Assembly (NCBI GenBank): GCA_011037195.1
Contig: JAAEAF010002699.1
Span: 62,001 to 126,000, forward strand
Source of the DNA: Triatoma infestans
Taxonomy: Eukaryota > Arthropoda > Insecta > Hemiptera > Reduviidae
Direction of reading: 5' to 3'
Length of the DNA stretch: 64,000 nt
Positions 34,499 to 44,110 of this stretch are shown here, piece after piece. The first letter of the stretch is position 1. Each line of letters starts with the position of its first letter. A program made the position numbers and the translations under genes. Below the pieces are notes generated by a model, which was not told the DNA's origin, searched no databases, and saw nothing but the letters and a program-made list of their open reading frames with translations.

Positions 34499-37400
34499 AC
34501 ATTATATAAAATAATGCAAAGGAAAAATTATATTGAACCAAGATTTTACTTTAGCTTCACTTTAAAAAGTCCGTGTCGAGATTCGATCAGACCAAATCTC
34601 AACATCAATCACATAGCATTGTCGAAAACCCAATCAAATTCAATGAATCATTTCTAGAAGGTTAGGTCTGTAATCACTTACAGAGGTCGTAAAGCCATTA
34701 AATATATTTAATCTTGACAATAGGCTTACATTATATTGTAATTTTATCGTTGTTTTATTTTTACTTATACCACTATTAATTTACGGTATTTTGATGTTAG
34801 TTTAGAATATACAGCTAGAATAGGACAGAATTCCTATTCTAATATAATAATGAAATGCCTATAATAAAATTCGTACTGTATTGTATTTTTCATTTGGTCG
34901 CTCGTTAAATAAAATTAGAAAAATCATAGCAAGAATTTGTATAAAGGCGATTTTCTACTGTTCACAAGAAATCCTTGCACAAAAGGATTATTCTAAAATT
35001 CTAAAAGAGTAAGTGGCCTGTGGGCTTAGGAGCAATTAGGAGCTGAGTTTTCACTCCCAAGTGGAGCTTATAAAAAAGGATCTTATTTCTGTATATTATA
35101 CTGACATACTGTCAAATAGTGTAATAAGTTTGCTTACTTACCCAATGGTATTTTGCATTCGACAATAAAGTGGCCATTATCACCACCACTTTTCGGCTTA
35201 TTAGTACAAGTAAATTTAGGCGGAGTTATCGGAGCTCTATAAAAATAAACAATTTTTATGCTATTAATACCAACTAGAAAAACTAAACATTAATAAATGA
35301 AATGTTATCGAAATTAATAATTAAATATATTAAAAAGATTTAATATTACAATGTAAGAATATTATGAATAATCGGAAACAACCTACTTCTGTAGGGGGCT
35401 CATCAGTGACGATGGTTATTAGAGGCAAAACCGATGATTGTCTAATAAGCTCATCTACACAGATATATGCTGTGCTTGAAACGATATCCTTAATTGGAAG
35501 CTATACAGAATTTTGCAGCAAGTTTGTTTGAAAGGTAGAGAGGTGCTATTTTAGTCAATTATCAAAGATAAACGCACGCCAGGCCGGAAATATATCTTAT
35601 TCAGATGTTATAATATAGAGACAATATGAAGTGCTACATTTCCGCTACAATACTTTCAAAACCTACACTAGAAATCCCCATTCCACATTGTCCACATCAT
35701 TAGATGATCTCCTACTTCAATCCTTCCATTTATCAATGAAATAATTCCTCCAAATCTCACCTTATCCATCCTACATTAAATGAAATAGCTTAGGAGAAAT
35801 CTATAGGAAACTGCTGACTATTGATGCTATGTCCTTACTTCTTCTGTACAGCTCGTTGGCATGCTTCTTTCACAAATATTAGGAACTGATTAGATTAGAC
35901 TGGGGAATGGCTACGCCTCATTCCTTTGCGACCTTCATAAGAGGTCTATTGTAGATCCCCTGGGATTATCGCATATCCCTCAGCTTTGCCCTCTTAATCA
36001 GGCCTAGCAAAGCTGAAAGAGGCTCCATCATGAAGCTTGTCCTCGCCAGGCCAGCACACTCACAAAGGATATGTACGGGGTTTCCTCCTTGGTCCTGCAG
36101 AAACGGCATAATCCATTGTCTGCAAGTAGTAAATGATGCATGCGCCTATTCAGCCTACAATGCTCTGTTAATAGACCCACTATTAGCCTTATATCCTTTC
36201 GGCTATTGCCCAGTAGGTCCTTGGTAAGTTTAGGCAAATATCTCTTAATGAAGAGTTTAGCCTAACTCTACCCTGGCGAAATTTTCCACCATCGCAGACG
36301 CTGGTCTTCTATTCAGTCCTTGATAGAAGCGTGAATGAGGCTCCTGGGCAACCCGCAGAAGGGCTCGGGGCCAATGAAGGTTTCCTTCGAGCTTTCCCTC
36401 GCCAGTGTGTCTGCCCTTTCGTTGCCAAGGAACCCTGCATGACCCGGCACCTAGGCGAGTGTCAGTTTGTTCCGAGCACACACCTCGGTTAGGGCAGATA
36501 GGCAGTCCCTCACCAGTGTTGAGAGTATTTGGTATGAGGAAAGTGCATTCACGCCTGCCTGACTGTCGGAGTATATAGCAACTCTTCTACCCTCTTACCG
36601 TTGCCTTATAATCTCCTTAGCGCAGAGCTCAACGCTACAACATCGGCCTGAAAGACCGTGGCGTAGTTACTGGTTTGACATACTACTCACTAAAGTTTTT
36701 TTATATATTCAACAAGCTCAGATGTTAAGGTTGCTAAACTCGGAAATAATGTTTTAAAAATATCTTAGTGAGTATCTGAAAGCATAATTTATATTACAAA
36801 TTATATATTACAAAAAAACATTTTTTTTTTAATTTAAGGCGCGTCAATATCAATTGTCATTGGAGCCCGGAGACTTCTCAGTGCACTACTGGCCTCCGGA
36901 CAGTTTTCTCTTGTTACAGACAATACTGTCGATCACTGAAGGCTGTGCTGTGAGCTGTGGAGGCTCCTAGGATGAGAATATCTAAGGATAGCACAGCTGG
37001 ATTCGAACATGGGTCCTCCGCGTGGGAGTCCAGTAAGCTAACCACTTAGCTATTCCCTTCCCTGAAGAAACATTTGTAAATCTAGAAGAATTGGTCATAA
37101 GGACTAATTTCAAAAGCAACTGCTTAAAAATAGAAAACATATCTTGATTAATTCTTGCTAGACGAAAGACTGTAGTTTGCCAAAATAGAAATCTGGAATC
37201 GTATTATTGGTGATGAAGATATCTCTCTATCTCACAAGAAGAAATACTAGAGTTATTACACAATAGAAAAACAAAAAATCCTCTGGACTGGATAAACACA
37301 CCAATGATCTCGTAAAATGTTCATACCCTTAAAAATGCTGGTATCTCTGATGACAGAATCCATAGAAAAATCAGACGTCCCTATTTCCTGGGATATAGAG

Positions 37401-40400
37401 AGATATCCCATAAGACAGAATATAAGGAGATTGATAAAGAAATATTCAACCGCTCAAAGTAAATGACAAAATTATAAAAGCATACATTCCATTACTCGGG
37501 TTTTAGGATACCCCGCTAGAAATATTAGAAATACAGGCAATACAATAAAAAAAAGGCAATAAATAAATACATTCATCGAATTCCTAAATTCAATACTCTG
37601 GAGTAAGATAGTGAGGCTAAGCACCAAGAATAGGATTTACAATTCCTTGGTGAAAAGTCTTTATTCTAGTCAAATATGATAGCTCACAGCAAGTAATAAA
37701 AAGACTGTTCTCCAGATGGATTACTGAGAAGATATGCAGTTCTCTAATGGCCTACGTTGGAAATGAAAAAATAAGGAAACTTGTGGAATAAAAGATCAAC
37801 ATACTTCATGACATTGAAAAAAAGACTTCCTTTGGCTATATGAATAACGGTCATGTTATGCGAATGAATGAAAGAGATGGCCAAAAGACTCCACCAGTAT
37901 ATTCCCTCCAGAGAATATAATTGGAGAGATGTCTCCTATTGGGAAGAGAGGGCTGTATGCAAAAGGAGATGATGGGAAGGTGATTGGGAATGGGAGGCTG
38001 GATGACATATTCAATCAAATGGTTTATTGATATTAAAGACTACAATCGTTAAATTATAGTAATCGGTTTAACAAAAAAATCACAAGAAATTCAATCACAA
38101 TTGTTTCTTTCACCTCCCTTCAAAATGCTGCAATGAATAACACTTCCACTGATGCTGTCTGTACGTCTTAACAAACTTGCTGAGGTTCCTCAGTGCGAAC
38201 CAAAGCAAAGCGATGCAGACACAACACTACTAGCCAAATATTATATATAAATATCAAGGTAAATACCAAATCGAAATTCACTTTACCAACCAAAGACTTA
38301 GTATATAGCCTCGCTTGAAATCTTACTTGATGTACGATATCTGATTCTGGATCATCGAAATGTCTGACAACTACCGAATGAATTCCAATTAAAATCCTTG
38401 CTATCCAATATTTCTGTAGTATTTCCAATGATGTTTTCAAGATGAATGGTAATTGGCTCAAATTGTACATTTTCTTTGCAAAAAAAAAAACATACTTCTA
38501 ACAGTCAAAATTTTTCAAAAAAATATTAAAACTAGAATATTTTTTTTTTAAATATTCTTTTCTTGAAAACTTAGTTACCCTTTTGTGTTATCTGCTGACA
38601 CAACTGTAACTGAGGTACCATCTCTTTTATTTGTAGTTTCATATTTTCGACACACATCCTCTCTAAGTCCGCTCTTTGTATGAGTCACATACACAAGTGG
38701 AATGTTGAAATACTAAGACAAAAAGAGAAAAAAGAGTCAGCATCTTTAAATCAAAAAAGTAGTTAATGATTTGGATATGGATAACGGTTGTATCAAACTC
38801 AGCTGGCCTGTTGTTGGATTCTCCTTTTCCATTTGGACCTCACACGCTGGTCTAATGGTCTCGCACTCACCTTTGGTGCGAGAATTCGGGGATCGATTCC
38901 CGTGAGCGCAAAATTGTTGTTGACCCAGCATCTGAAGAAAAAATGGGAAACTACAGTTGGTAGCGTACCTAGGTAGCGAAGGTCAGAACTAAATGGCGAG
39001 CGAACAGCGGTGTGCTTACCACACGTCCCCCAATATATCGCCGCATGGCAAGCCTTAGTCCTTATGGCGCAGTAAGTTTTTTTTCTTATGACTTTGAGGA
39101 TGAGGCTCCTTATCCATATGACTGGAGGCAAGATTCAAGAAATGTCTAGTATAACGCTTATCACTGAATTATTCGACAGTTACTATCTTTCTTTATTATG
39201 TACTATCTTAACAGCATATCTCTACTATATTCTTGTCGACCTACCCAACAATCGAGTATTGTTAATCTCTAGTGGACGAATACTGTTCTAGCGAACTGTA
39301 CACTTTAATATAACCTTCCAAATGAGTGGTTTATTATTCACATTTCTTCTCACTTTGACAATATTATTATTATCCGTCAGCGAGGAGGACCTTAAGCTAC
39401 CTAAAGCCCCACTGGGCCCGTATAGCCCTAACGAAAATCACAACGAACCGTGTCTAGAACAAAAATCCTGACCCGTGTCTAACCCATCTTAGATTCACAA
39501 CAGTCCGAACAAATCGCTCAATAACCTTAAAAGGAAATTGCCTAAGCTATTCCATAGATTGCCTGTTCTGACCAAAGTTCCTTAACCTAATTTCTTCACA
39601 ACCCAAAGTGTGTGGTACGTGCCCCACTATGTAGAAGTATCTACTTAAACCACAATGCCCAATAAGGGATTCAACCATATGCCTAAAAGAGGTCCGTGAA
39701 AGACACGCAACATCTCATTAATACCCATGTAAGGGCAACCATTGAGCATCCACAGGGATGATAGCTGTGAAACCATCCATGAATGGAAATTTGACAGACA
39801 TGTACCTAAAGAGTCACCAACAGCAGGCTCGTGAACAATGAAAGGGTGAGAAGCCAATATAAGGTTAGCCTAATTTGACTAACCTTATAAGATGTCCAAT
39901 ATGAACAGCTTATCTCTACTATATTCTCGTTGTACAGCCCAACAATCGAGTATGAACTGTATAATTTTAAAGAATCTTCCAAATGGAAGGTTATTCAATT
40001 TTCTTCCCATTTTGACAATATTGCAACAATATGTAAATATTGTTTATTAATACATTATTTAGAACGCTGAAACGCACTTATTAGTGTCGTAGTATTAGTC
40101 ATAGTTCCTACGTCTTGTTAAATCTCGATCAAGATCTTCAACTTCATTTAATTAGACTTTCTGTGAAGACTTCCTTACCTCCATTTATTGTGTTCTTTCA
40201 GTATTCCTTACTGTTTTTTGTTTTTGTTTTTGTTTACTTTGTTAGCCATTCTCAGATTTAGAAAACTGTTGTTTTGAAGTCCAATAGATGTATATAATAA
40301 ATCAAAATCACAGTTCCTTGCACTGAATTTGAACTAACCCAAACTATCGTATGTTATTAAATTGCAAGTTAAAATACTTACATAACTAGCTATTTTGAAA

Positions 40401-42086
40401 AAACCTCCCTTCTGGCACCGAACACTTAGGGAAATCCAAAATAAGCAAGCTGTGAATTCACCTAATTCCTGGTAATCACTGACGTCAACAAATTCAGTAA
40501 AATGGGATTTGAATAGTAATTAAATTATTAAATTAAATAACATTGGGGTTATGGTAGCCACCCACAATTAAATTTTTAAAATTTAAAATTCTTAAATTAA
40601 TAAATAATTATCTTCCAATATTTTTATACATAACCAATTTTTAATAGCTTTTTTATTTTTCAATGTGTATTTATTCTAAATTATCTTATATATATATATA
40701 TATATATGTTTATTGTACTTTCTTATGAGCATTGAGAACGATCTCGGAATATTTGCACGTGCTAAAAAAGTTAAATGCAAGTGACACCAAATAAATGTAT
40801 GTTCAACAATTAGATTTAATTATTTAAAATGTTTAAAAAAAAATAGATATAACATTACATACTTTATTTGAATCAAAGTTTTTCGCAGCTGGCCTGAGAT
40901 TGCATTCTTGAGCATATGCATGCATCAGAATTCCAAGAAATGTCACTGCAATGAATCTGTAATATATTATGAAAATTATACATTATTTATATAATGTGGT
41001 TCTCATTCACTTCAGTTCAGTACTTTTTTTTAATAAATAAATATTCGAAATTACTTCACAAAACATTATCTAAGATGTTCAAAAATACTATTAACTTTTT
41101 ATAAGGCGGAAATTGTAAAACTCTGGTTATGATGATCGCTTCAATGTAGTGTATATAAACGCTCCCATTAACCGCCTATAAAAATGAACCCACTTAACCC
41201 AATAGTGAACGATTTAAACGTTTTTTGCTATTCATATGTAGTAAAAACATAAGAAATATTTTAAATGTTCAACTAGTTATAAAACGTAGCCGGAACTGTT
41301 TACAATTATTTCTCTATATTTTGCAGACCTTCTGTTATCTCTTTTTCTGCCCTCTGTGTTTCACTGGAGTGCTCTTGGAAGACAAAAAAAAATTACTTAG
41401 CTGGTCAAACTCGGAAAAATAAGAAGGATCACAGAGTCACCAACAAATTCTTGCAATCTAACATTATAATTAAAAAAAGCTACTTACAATTATATTGGAT
41501 ACTAAATAGGGAATATATAAATATGTATTATTGCTTTATATATGTGTTACCGGCTAGGTATGAAATTCAGGCATTCTATAGAATGCCTAGGCATTTCTAT
41601 GCGCGGTTTATACTCAGATACCAAATTAATACCATGCGTGGATTATACTCAGATACCAGATTATATTTCTTATGATAAATTTTTGTATATTTGAAAAATA
41701 TTCTTTTAAATATTCCCTATTATTCATTTGTTAACTTGGGGAAATTCTATTGTAGTGGTTCAGTATAATAAATCATTATATTCCAAATGGTGTTTCAATA
41801 GTTCTGGTACTTTAAGTAAAAGAATTGTAACTTTATATGATTCCTATTAAAATATATTTTGAAATCGGGATGTAATAAAATAAATGGGGGCTCGTCCGGG
41901 ATGAATTTCATACTTTGCCGGAAACATGTATATATAAACAGAGACAGAGAGGCAGAGAGAAAGAATATATTGAATAGATCCATTGACCAATTGTCAAAAA
42001 CATAGTTAAATGATTATACTAAATATAAAACAATTAACAAAAAACAAAAATACAATTAATAGAAGTTTTATAACTTACGTCTTCAT
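29958..42086 (-). CDS. triabin/nitrophorin-type secreted lipocalin, complete six-exon gene (L2)
   Basis: Gene model (coding exons on the minus strand): 42086-42079, 40956-40863, 38712-38579, 35236-35142, 33271-33173, 30073-29958. All introns are GT..AG and every junction keeps frame. The product is 181 residues. Residues 1-18 (MKTFIAVTFLGILMHAYA) form a signal peptide, so the mature chain starts QECNLRP. Six Cys (21, 55, 89, 106, 138, 181) are consistent with a disulphide-bonded lipocalin. Triabin-family signatures are YVTHTKSG, VCRKYETTNKRDG, TCTNKPKSGG, FIVEC, VIATDNKNYAIL and a C-terminal ILVLQTNKD. Such proteins are secreted in triatomine saliva, where members act against clotting or platelets or bind small ligands. 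Which activity this one has cannot be read from the sequence. Introns are full of transposon remains. A near-identical second first exon lies at 43,054-43,061. Confidence 0.88.
30150..31255. other. L2 last intron; no gene seen
   Basis: Paralogous to 52,370-53,500 with few differences. An A/T-rich sequence without exon-like or transposon-like coding. Confidence 0.6.
31257..31978 (-). mobile_element. 720-bp TA-flanked DNA transposon with a transposase relic
   Basis: Ends AAAGGCTGCACGATAACATT and (reverse complement of the right end) AAAGGCCGCAACGATAATAC form terminal inverted repeats of about 65 bases, flanked by TA. On the minus strand the centre reads TTMDFFLWGFVKEQVYGTPV (clearest in the second copy, 53,503-54,226). 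This is the end of a mariner-like transposase. The element is internally deleted and non-autonomous. It lies in the last intron of L2. Confidence 0.85.
32500..33085 (+). repeat. unclassified dispersed repeat, copy D
   Basis: GATTCGATACGGAGATTTAC and AATTGCGACTTCGCCG correspond to the middle of copy C. The tail GAGTAAGAGAAATCGCGTGA then GTGTTCACACC is the family's 3' end. The ~290-bp units are lost. Confidence 0.65.
33173..33271 (-). CDS. lipocalin L2, fifth coding exon
   Basis: Acceptor TTTGTTATAG, donor GTAATG. Phase 1 in and phase 1 out, 99 bases. Encodes GNGNSFQQTMEISVIATDNK then NYAILNVCSTDDL. The VIATDxxNYAI segment is the most characteristic strand pair of triabin-family lipocalins. 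In L4 the matching exon differs at 17 of 99 bases, 12 of 13 changed codons altering the amino acid. Confidence 0.9.
   Translation of the reverse strand, partial: ETATVSSKQWKFQLLLRIIKTMLYLMYVPRMI
33530..34120. other. L2 intron; short AAT/ATT repeat at 33,520-33,555
   Basis: Paralogous to 56,850-57,415. In the other copy a 1-kb palindrome is inserted at the AAT/ATT run. No coding signal. Confidence 0.6.
34255..34312. repeat. GT microsatellite
   Basis: Nearly pure (GT)n of about 50 bases. The paralogous place at 63,865 has a much shorter run. Confidence 0.95.
34313..35141. other. L2 intron; no gene seen
   Basis: 34,320-34,476 is paralogous to 63,885-64,000, including the palindromic AGAGCGACGCTCT. 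From 34,477 a TA run and AT-rich sequence follow. No open frame or known repeat. Confidence 0.55.
35142..35236 (-). CDS. lipocalin L2, fourth coding exon
   Basis: Acceptor TTTTTATAG, donor GTAAGT (perfect). 95 bases, phase 2 in and phase 1 out. Encodes APITPPKFTCTNKPKSGGDN then GHFIVECKIPL. The TNKPKSGG...F.VEC pattern with two Cys is diagnostic for triabin-like lipocalins. It joins directly to exon three (38,579) in frame. Confidence 0.9.
35237..36000. other. L2 intron; no gene seen
   Basis: Intronic AT-rich DNA without recognisable coding or repeat structure. Confidence 0.5.
36001..36660 (-). pseudogene. LINE RNase H and C-terminal remnant inside the L2 intron
   Basis: The minus strand reads a RNase H ending (LTLAWVPGHAGFLGNERADT when frames are joined near 36,400-36,470), then LPKLTKDLLGNSRKDIRLIV and GLLTEHCRLNRRMHHLLLAD, then a Cys-rich LCRFCRTKEET. 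This is the 'HxGxxGNExAD' plus 'C..C......H' tail of R1/LOA/Jockey-type elements. Stops and frame changes are present. More G+C-rich than the surrounding intron. Confidence 0.8.
36831..37063 (-). mobile_element. tRNA-derived SINE (family with 43,886-44,110)
   Basis: Read from 37,063 on the minus strand it starts GGGAAGGGAATAGCTAAGTG (A-box-like) and has GTTCGAATCCAGCTGTGCT (B box). A body (CCGGAGGCC..., GGCTCCAATGACAATTG) follows, shared with the second copy. Flanks AAAAAACATTT and AAGAAACATTT look like a target duplication. Confidence 0.8.
37064..38015 (+). pseudogene. LINE C-terminal fragment inside the L2 intron
   Basis: From about 37,540 frames joined on the plus strand read LSTKNRIYNSLVKSL, RKLVE, HDIEKKRLLWLYG-like, MRMNERDGQKTPPVYSLQ and EERAVCKRRWWEGDWEWEAG. 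This is the C-terminal end common to a group of arthropod LINEs (IExKRLxWYGHVxRM ... LEW.P ... GDWxDRxxWRL). Many stops. 37,064-37,540 has no clear assignment. Confidence 0.65.
38016..38578. other. L2 intron; open 100-codon stretch without support
   Basis: A 99-base segment (38,473-38,375) has a polypyrimidine acceptor and a GTAGTT donor. Its open frame does not match the phase of the neighbouring exons, while exon three joins exon four in frame without it. I leave it out of the gene. Confidence 0.5.
38579..38712 (-). CDS. lipocalin L2, third coding exon
   Basis: Acceptor TTTTTGTCTTAG, donor GTAACT. Phase 0 in, phase 2 out, 134 bases. Encodes YFNIPLVYVTHTKSGLREDV then CRKYETTNKRDGTSVTVVSA and DNTK. 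The YVTHTKSG...VCRKY segment is the first strand and conserved Cys of triabin-like lipocalins. Confidence 0.9.
38841..39081 (+). mobile_element. tRNA-derived SINE, second family
   Basis: The head has GCTGGTCTAATGGTCTCGCA (A-box-like) and GGGGATCGATTCCCGTGAGC (B-box-like). The body continues to GCGCAGTAAGTTTTTTTTC. In L2's second intron. The tail after the head excludes a plain tRNA gene. Confidence 0.7.
39200..40030. repeat. direct repeats flanking a 530-base unidentified insert
   Basis: 39,206-39,362 and 39,905-40,015 share TATCTCTACTATATTCT, CCCAACAATCGAGTAT, CTTCCAAATG and TTTGACAATATT in order. The segment between (39,365-39,895) is richer in G+C (TTAAGCTACCTAAAGCCCCA) and has no frame I recognise. 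It could be a transposon with a long target-side duplication or a tandem duplication. Confidence 0.5.
40031..40862. other. L2 intron 2; TA run at 40,690-40,710
   Basis: AT-rich sequence with no recognisable gene or transposon. Confidence 0.5.
40863..40956 (-). CDS. lipocalin L2, second coding exon (signal peptide and mature N-terminus)
   Basis: Acceptor ATATTACAG, donor GTATGT. 94 bases. With ATG AAG AC from exon one it gives MKTFIAVTFLGILMHAYA (signal peptide; hydrophobic core, small residue before the cut) and QECNLRPAAKNFDSNK. QEC...FDSxK is typical of mature triabin-like N-termini. Confidence 0.9.
40957..41935. other. L2 first intron; no gene seen
   Basis: AT-rich. A short palindromic pair (GGCATTCTATAGAATGCC) at about 41,570 and a tandem TATACTCAGATACCA doublet near 41,610-41,655. 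No transposon coding visible. Confidence 0.5.
42079..42086 (-). CDS. lipocalin L2, first coding exon
   Basis: ATG AAG AC followed by GTAAGT. The start is chosen because it joins exon two in frame to give a full signal peptide. It lies about 61 bases downstream of a TATATAA, and the same arrangement recurs twice in the window. Confidence 0.8.
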
Positions 42087-42153
42087 GTTGGCAAAGTGTA
42101 ATTTACTGTAGATCACTTAATGCTAACGTGTAGTGCGGCGCATTCATTATATA
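42087..42153 (-). promoter_or_regulatory. TATA box and leader of lipocalin L2
   Basis: TATATAA on the minus strand at 42,153-42,147, followed after about 30 bases by the expected start region (GCATTAAGTGATCTACAG). The similarity to the other two promoter modules ends at about 42,165, where a CR1-like fragment begins. This promoter has therefore lost its natural upstream sequence or had it replaced. Confidence 0.6.
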
Positions 42154-42176
42154 CCATATCACATCAAATTCACTTA

Positions 42177-42905
42177 TCATCCATTATATACCATCACATA
42201 CCAAATGAGGAGAAATAAAAGAGGAAACAAGTGACTGTCGAACTGATAATGGGAATAAATCACGACTTTTTTTAACTGCCCAAGTGTTCTAAAGACCCTG
42301 CGAGAGACGTCATGAACATGGTCAGCCCATGATAAGGTCTGATCAACCGTAACACCAAGATATTTTAATTTATTAGAAAACCTAATTTTTGAATTGCCAA
42401 TTAAAATTGTGTGTATAGTTTTGAGACTATTTATATATCGGGCAGAACCAAAAATAGTAAAAGTGGACTTGTCTGTATTTAAGAATAAACCGTTTTGCAG
42501 AATCCATGAATGAACTGAACCTATGTTATAATTAAGATGAGAAATAGCCTGATCTAAATCATTAGGAGGAAAAGATAAATAAATTTGAAAATCATCTGCA
42601 TATAAATATGGTAAGCACAATATTTTAAAACTTTTGGGAGGTTGAGAACAAATAGGGAGAATAAAAGCAGTGACAAAGAGGATCCTTGAGGAACTCCAGA
42701 TTCAACTGGGAGGAAGGTGGATAAGGATTTATCTGCAGACACTACGGCTTGAGTACGGCAAGAAAGATAAGATTGAATCCAACGAATTGCACTATTTGAA
42801 AAATTCAGAAGTTTCAATTTTTGGAGAAGCAAATTATGATTCACATAATCAAAAGCTTTAGAAAAATCAAATTGCATCATCAAGGTTAATTTCCTCTGAT
42901 TTATA
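42177..42905 (-). pseudogene. CR1/L2-type LINE reverse transcriptase fragment between two first exons
   Basis: The minus strand encodes MQFDFSKAFDYVNHNLLLQK, then LSCRTQAVVSADKSLSTFLP with VESGVPQGSSL, then after a frame change YLYADDFQIYLSFPPNDLDQ (YADD catalytic box) and NKLKYLGVTVDQTLSWADHV. These are RT motifs (GVPQGS, YADD, KYLGV) of the CR1/L2/Daphne-like group. No endonuclease is present. It is bracketed by the ~200-base duplicates 41,940-42,170 and 42,905-43,140. Confidence 0.85.
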
Positions 42906-43053
42906 TAGAGAGAGAGAGAGCGAGAGAAAGAGATTATGAGAGAGAAAGAATATATTGAATTAATCCATTGACCAATTGTCAAAAACAGTTAAATGATTAT
43001 ACAAATATAAAACAATTAGCAAAAATACAACTAGTAGAATTTTTATAACTTAC

Positions 43054-43061
43054 GTCTTCAT
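43054..43061 (-). CDS. duplicate lipocalin first exon (alternative first exon or relic)
   Basis: ATG AAG AC/GTAAGT, the same as 42,086-42,079, with its own TATATAA at 43,126-43,120. Its upstream sequence continues into the block shared with L1 (900-2,900), so this copy has the ancestral promoter context. It could splice to exon two at 40,956 and give the same protein from a second promoter. Confidence 0.5.
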
Positions 43062-43126
43062 GTTGCCAAAGTGAAATTTACGGTAAATCACTTAATGCCA
43101 ACCTAGTGTGGCACATGTATTATATA
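43062..43126 (-). promoter_or_regulatory. TATA box and leader of the duplicate first exon
   Basis: TATATAA at 43,126-43,120. The leader differs from the 42,087-42,153 copy by scattered substitutions. Upstream block TATTCCTTAGTTGCACAGCT (plus strand, about 43,143) is shared with the L1 promoter. Confidence 0.55.
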
Positions 43127-43410
43127 CCATATCACTCCCACTTATTCCTTAGTTGCACAGCTAGTGTGACGACAGCGCAGTTTAATAGAGACAGTGTAGT
43201 TTAATTAAATTTTCCAAAGAGAATCCAGTGTAGAAATATATTTCACATTTTGTTAAGAAAATGATGTGCCTAGAAATTGACCTGTCAAAATATCCATGTG
43301 TAGTAGGACTAAAGTATGTAATTTATATTCAATTTGGATAAAAAAACTCGTTAAGCATGTTGGGTCAAAATATTCAATTACAATATTAATCATTGATTAT
43401 TTTATTACAG

Positions 43411-43696
43411 ATATTTTTGGTGATATCCTACTACATTTTGTTGTCATCGACCGGTTTTTGGCATTCGTCCATCATACGGATGTTTTGGTAAAACAGTGCG
43501 ATAACTTAAGACTTGCAAAGAGCAAAATCAGTTTATACACAGACATTAAACTGAGAAACTGAGCGTGTATAAAGTGAATTTGCTCTGTTCACCTACATGT
43601 TAGCGCACACTGTTTTATCTAGACATCCTGATGATGGGCAAACGTCCGAAACTGGTCGATGACCACAAAATGAAACAGGCTATCATGGAAAATATC
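43411..43696. repeat. long hairpin repeat with hammerhead-like core
   Basis: Paralogue of 1,192-1,476. Left arm reads ATCCTACTACATTTTGTTGT, right arm ACCACAAAATGAAACAGGCT. At 43,628 CTGATGATGGGCAAACGTCC is followed by GAAACTGGTC. In RNA form this is CUGAUGA, one extra U, a four-to-five pair stem, GAAAC. Confidence 0.75.
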
Positions 43697-43885
43697 TTCA
43701 ATGCTTTCCAGCTCTGAGGATCCACCCACAAGAATTAATTTAATAATGATTATTTTTTGAGAAATTCTCGAATACTGGTAAATTATATGTTTACCTCAAC
43801 TCATATTCAAATGTAGACACCAGATTTCAACATTCTTTTTCAGCTGTTTAACTAAAAATATCATTTTCATTATTTCTAAACTTTA

Positions 43886-44110
43886 ATTTAAGGCGTCTCA
43901 ACATCTGTGGTCATTTGCGCCCGGAGCCTTCTCGGTGCACTGCCGGCCTCCGGACAGTGTTCTCCCGTTACAGACAACACTGCCCATCACCGGACAGTGA
44001 GCTGTAGGGGCTCCTAGAAAGAGAAAATCTAAGGGTAGCACAGCTGGATTCGAACCCGTGATCTCCGCCGTTGCTAGTCCAGCGCGCTACCACTGAGCTA
44101 ATCCCTTCCC
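43886..44110 (-). mobile_element. tRNA-derived SINE, second copy of the 36,831 family
   Basis: Minus-strand head GGGAAGGGATTAGCTCAGTG (close to a genuine tRNA A box), B box GGTTCGAATCCAGCTGTGCT in its reverse, and the same body as 36,831-37,063. Flanking TCTAAACT / CTAAAACT suggests a target duplication. The paralogous site at 1,655 (ACTAAACTATTATT) is empty. Confidence 0.85.

Noticed and set aside
38375..38473. 99-base candidate lipocalin exon (acceptor after a T run, donor GTAGTT) between the third and fourth coding exons
   Set aside because: Its only stop-free continuation needs phase 1, but the preceding exon ends in phase 2; in that phase it contains a TGA. The neighbouring exons join in frame without it and match the family length.
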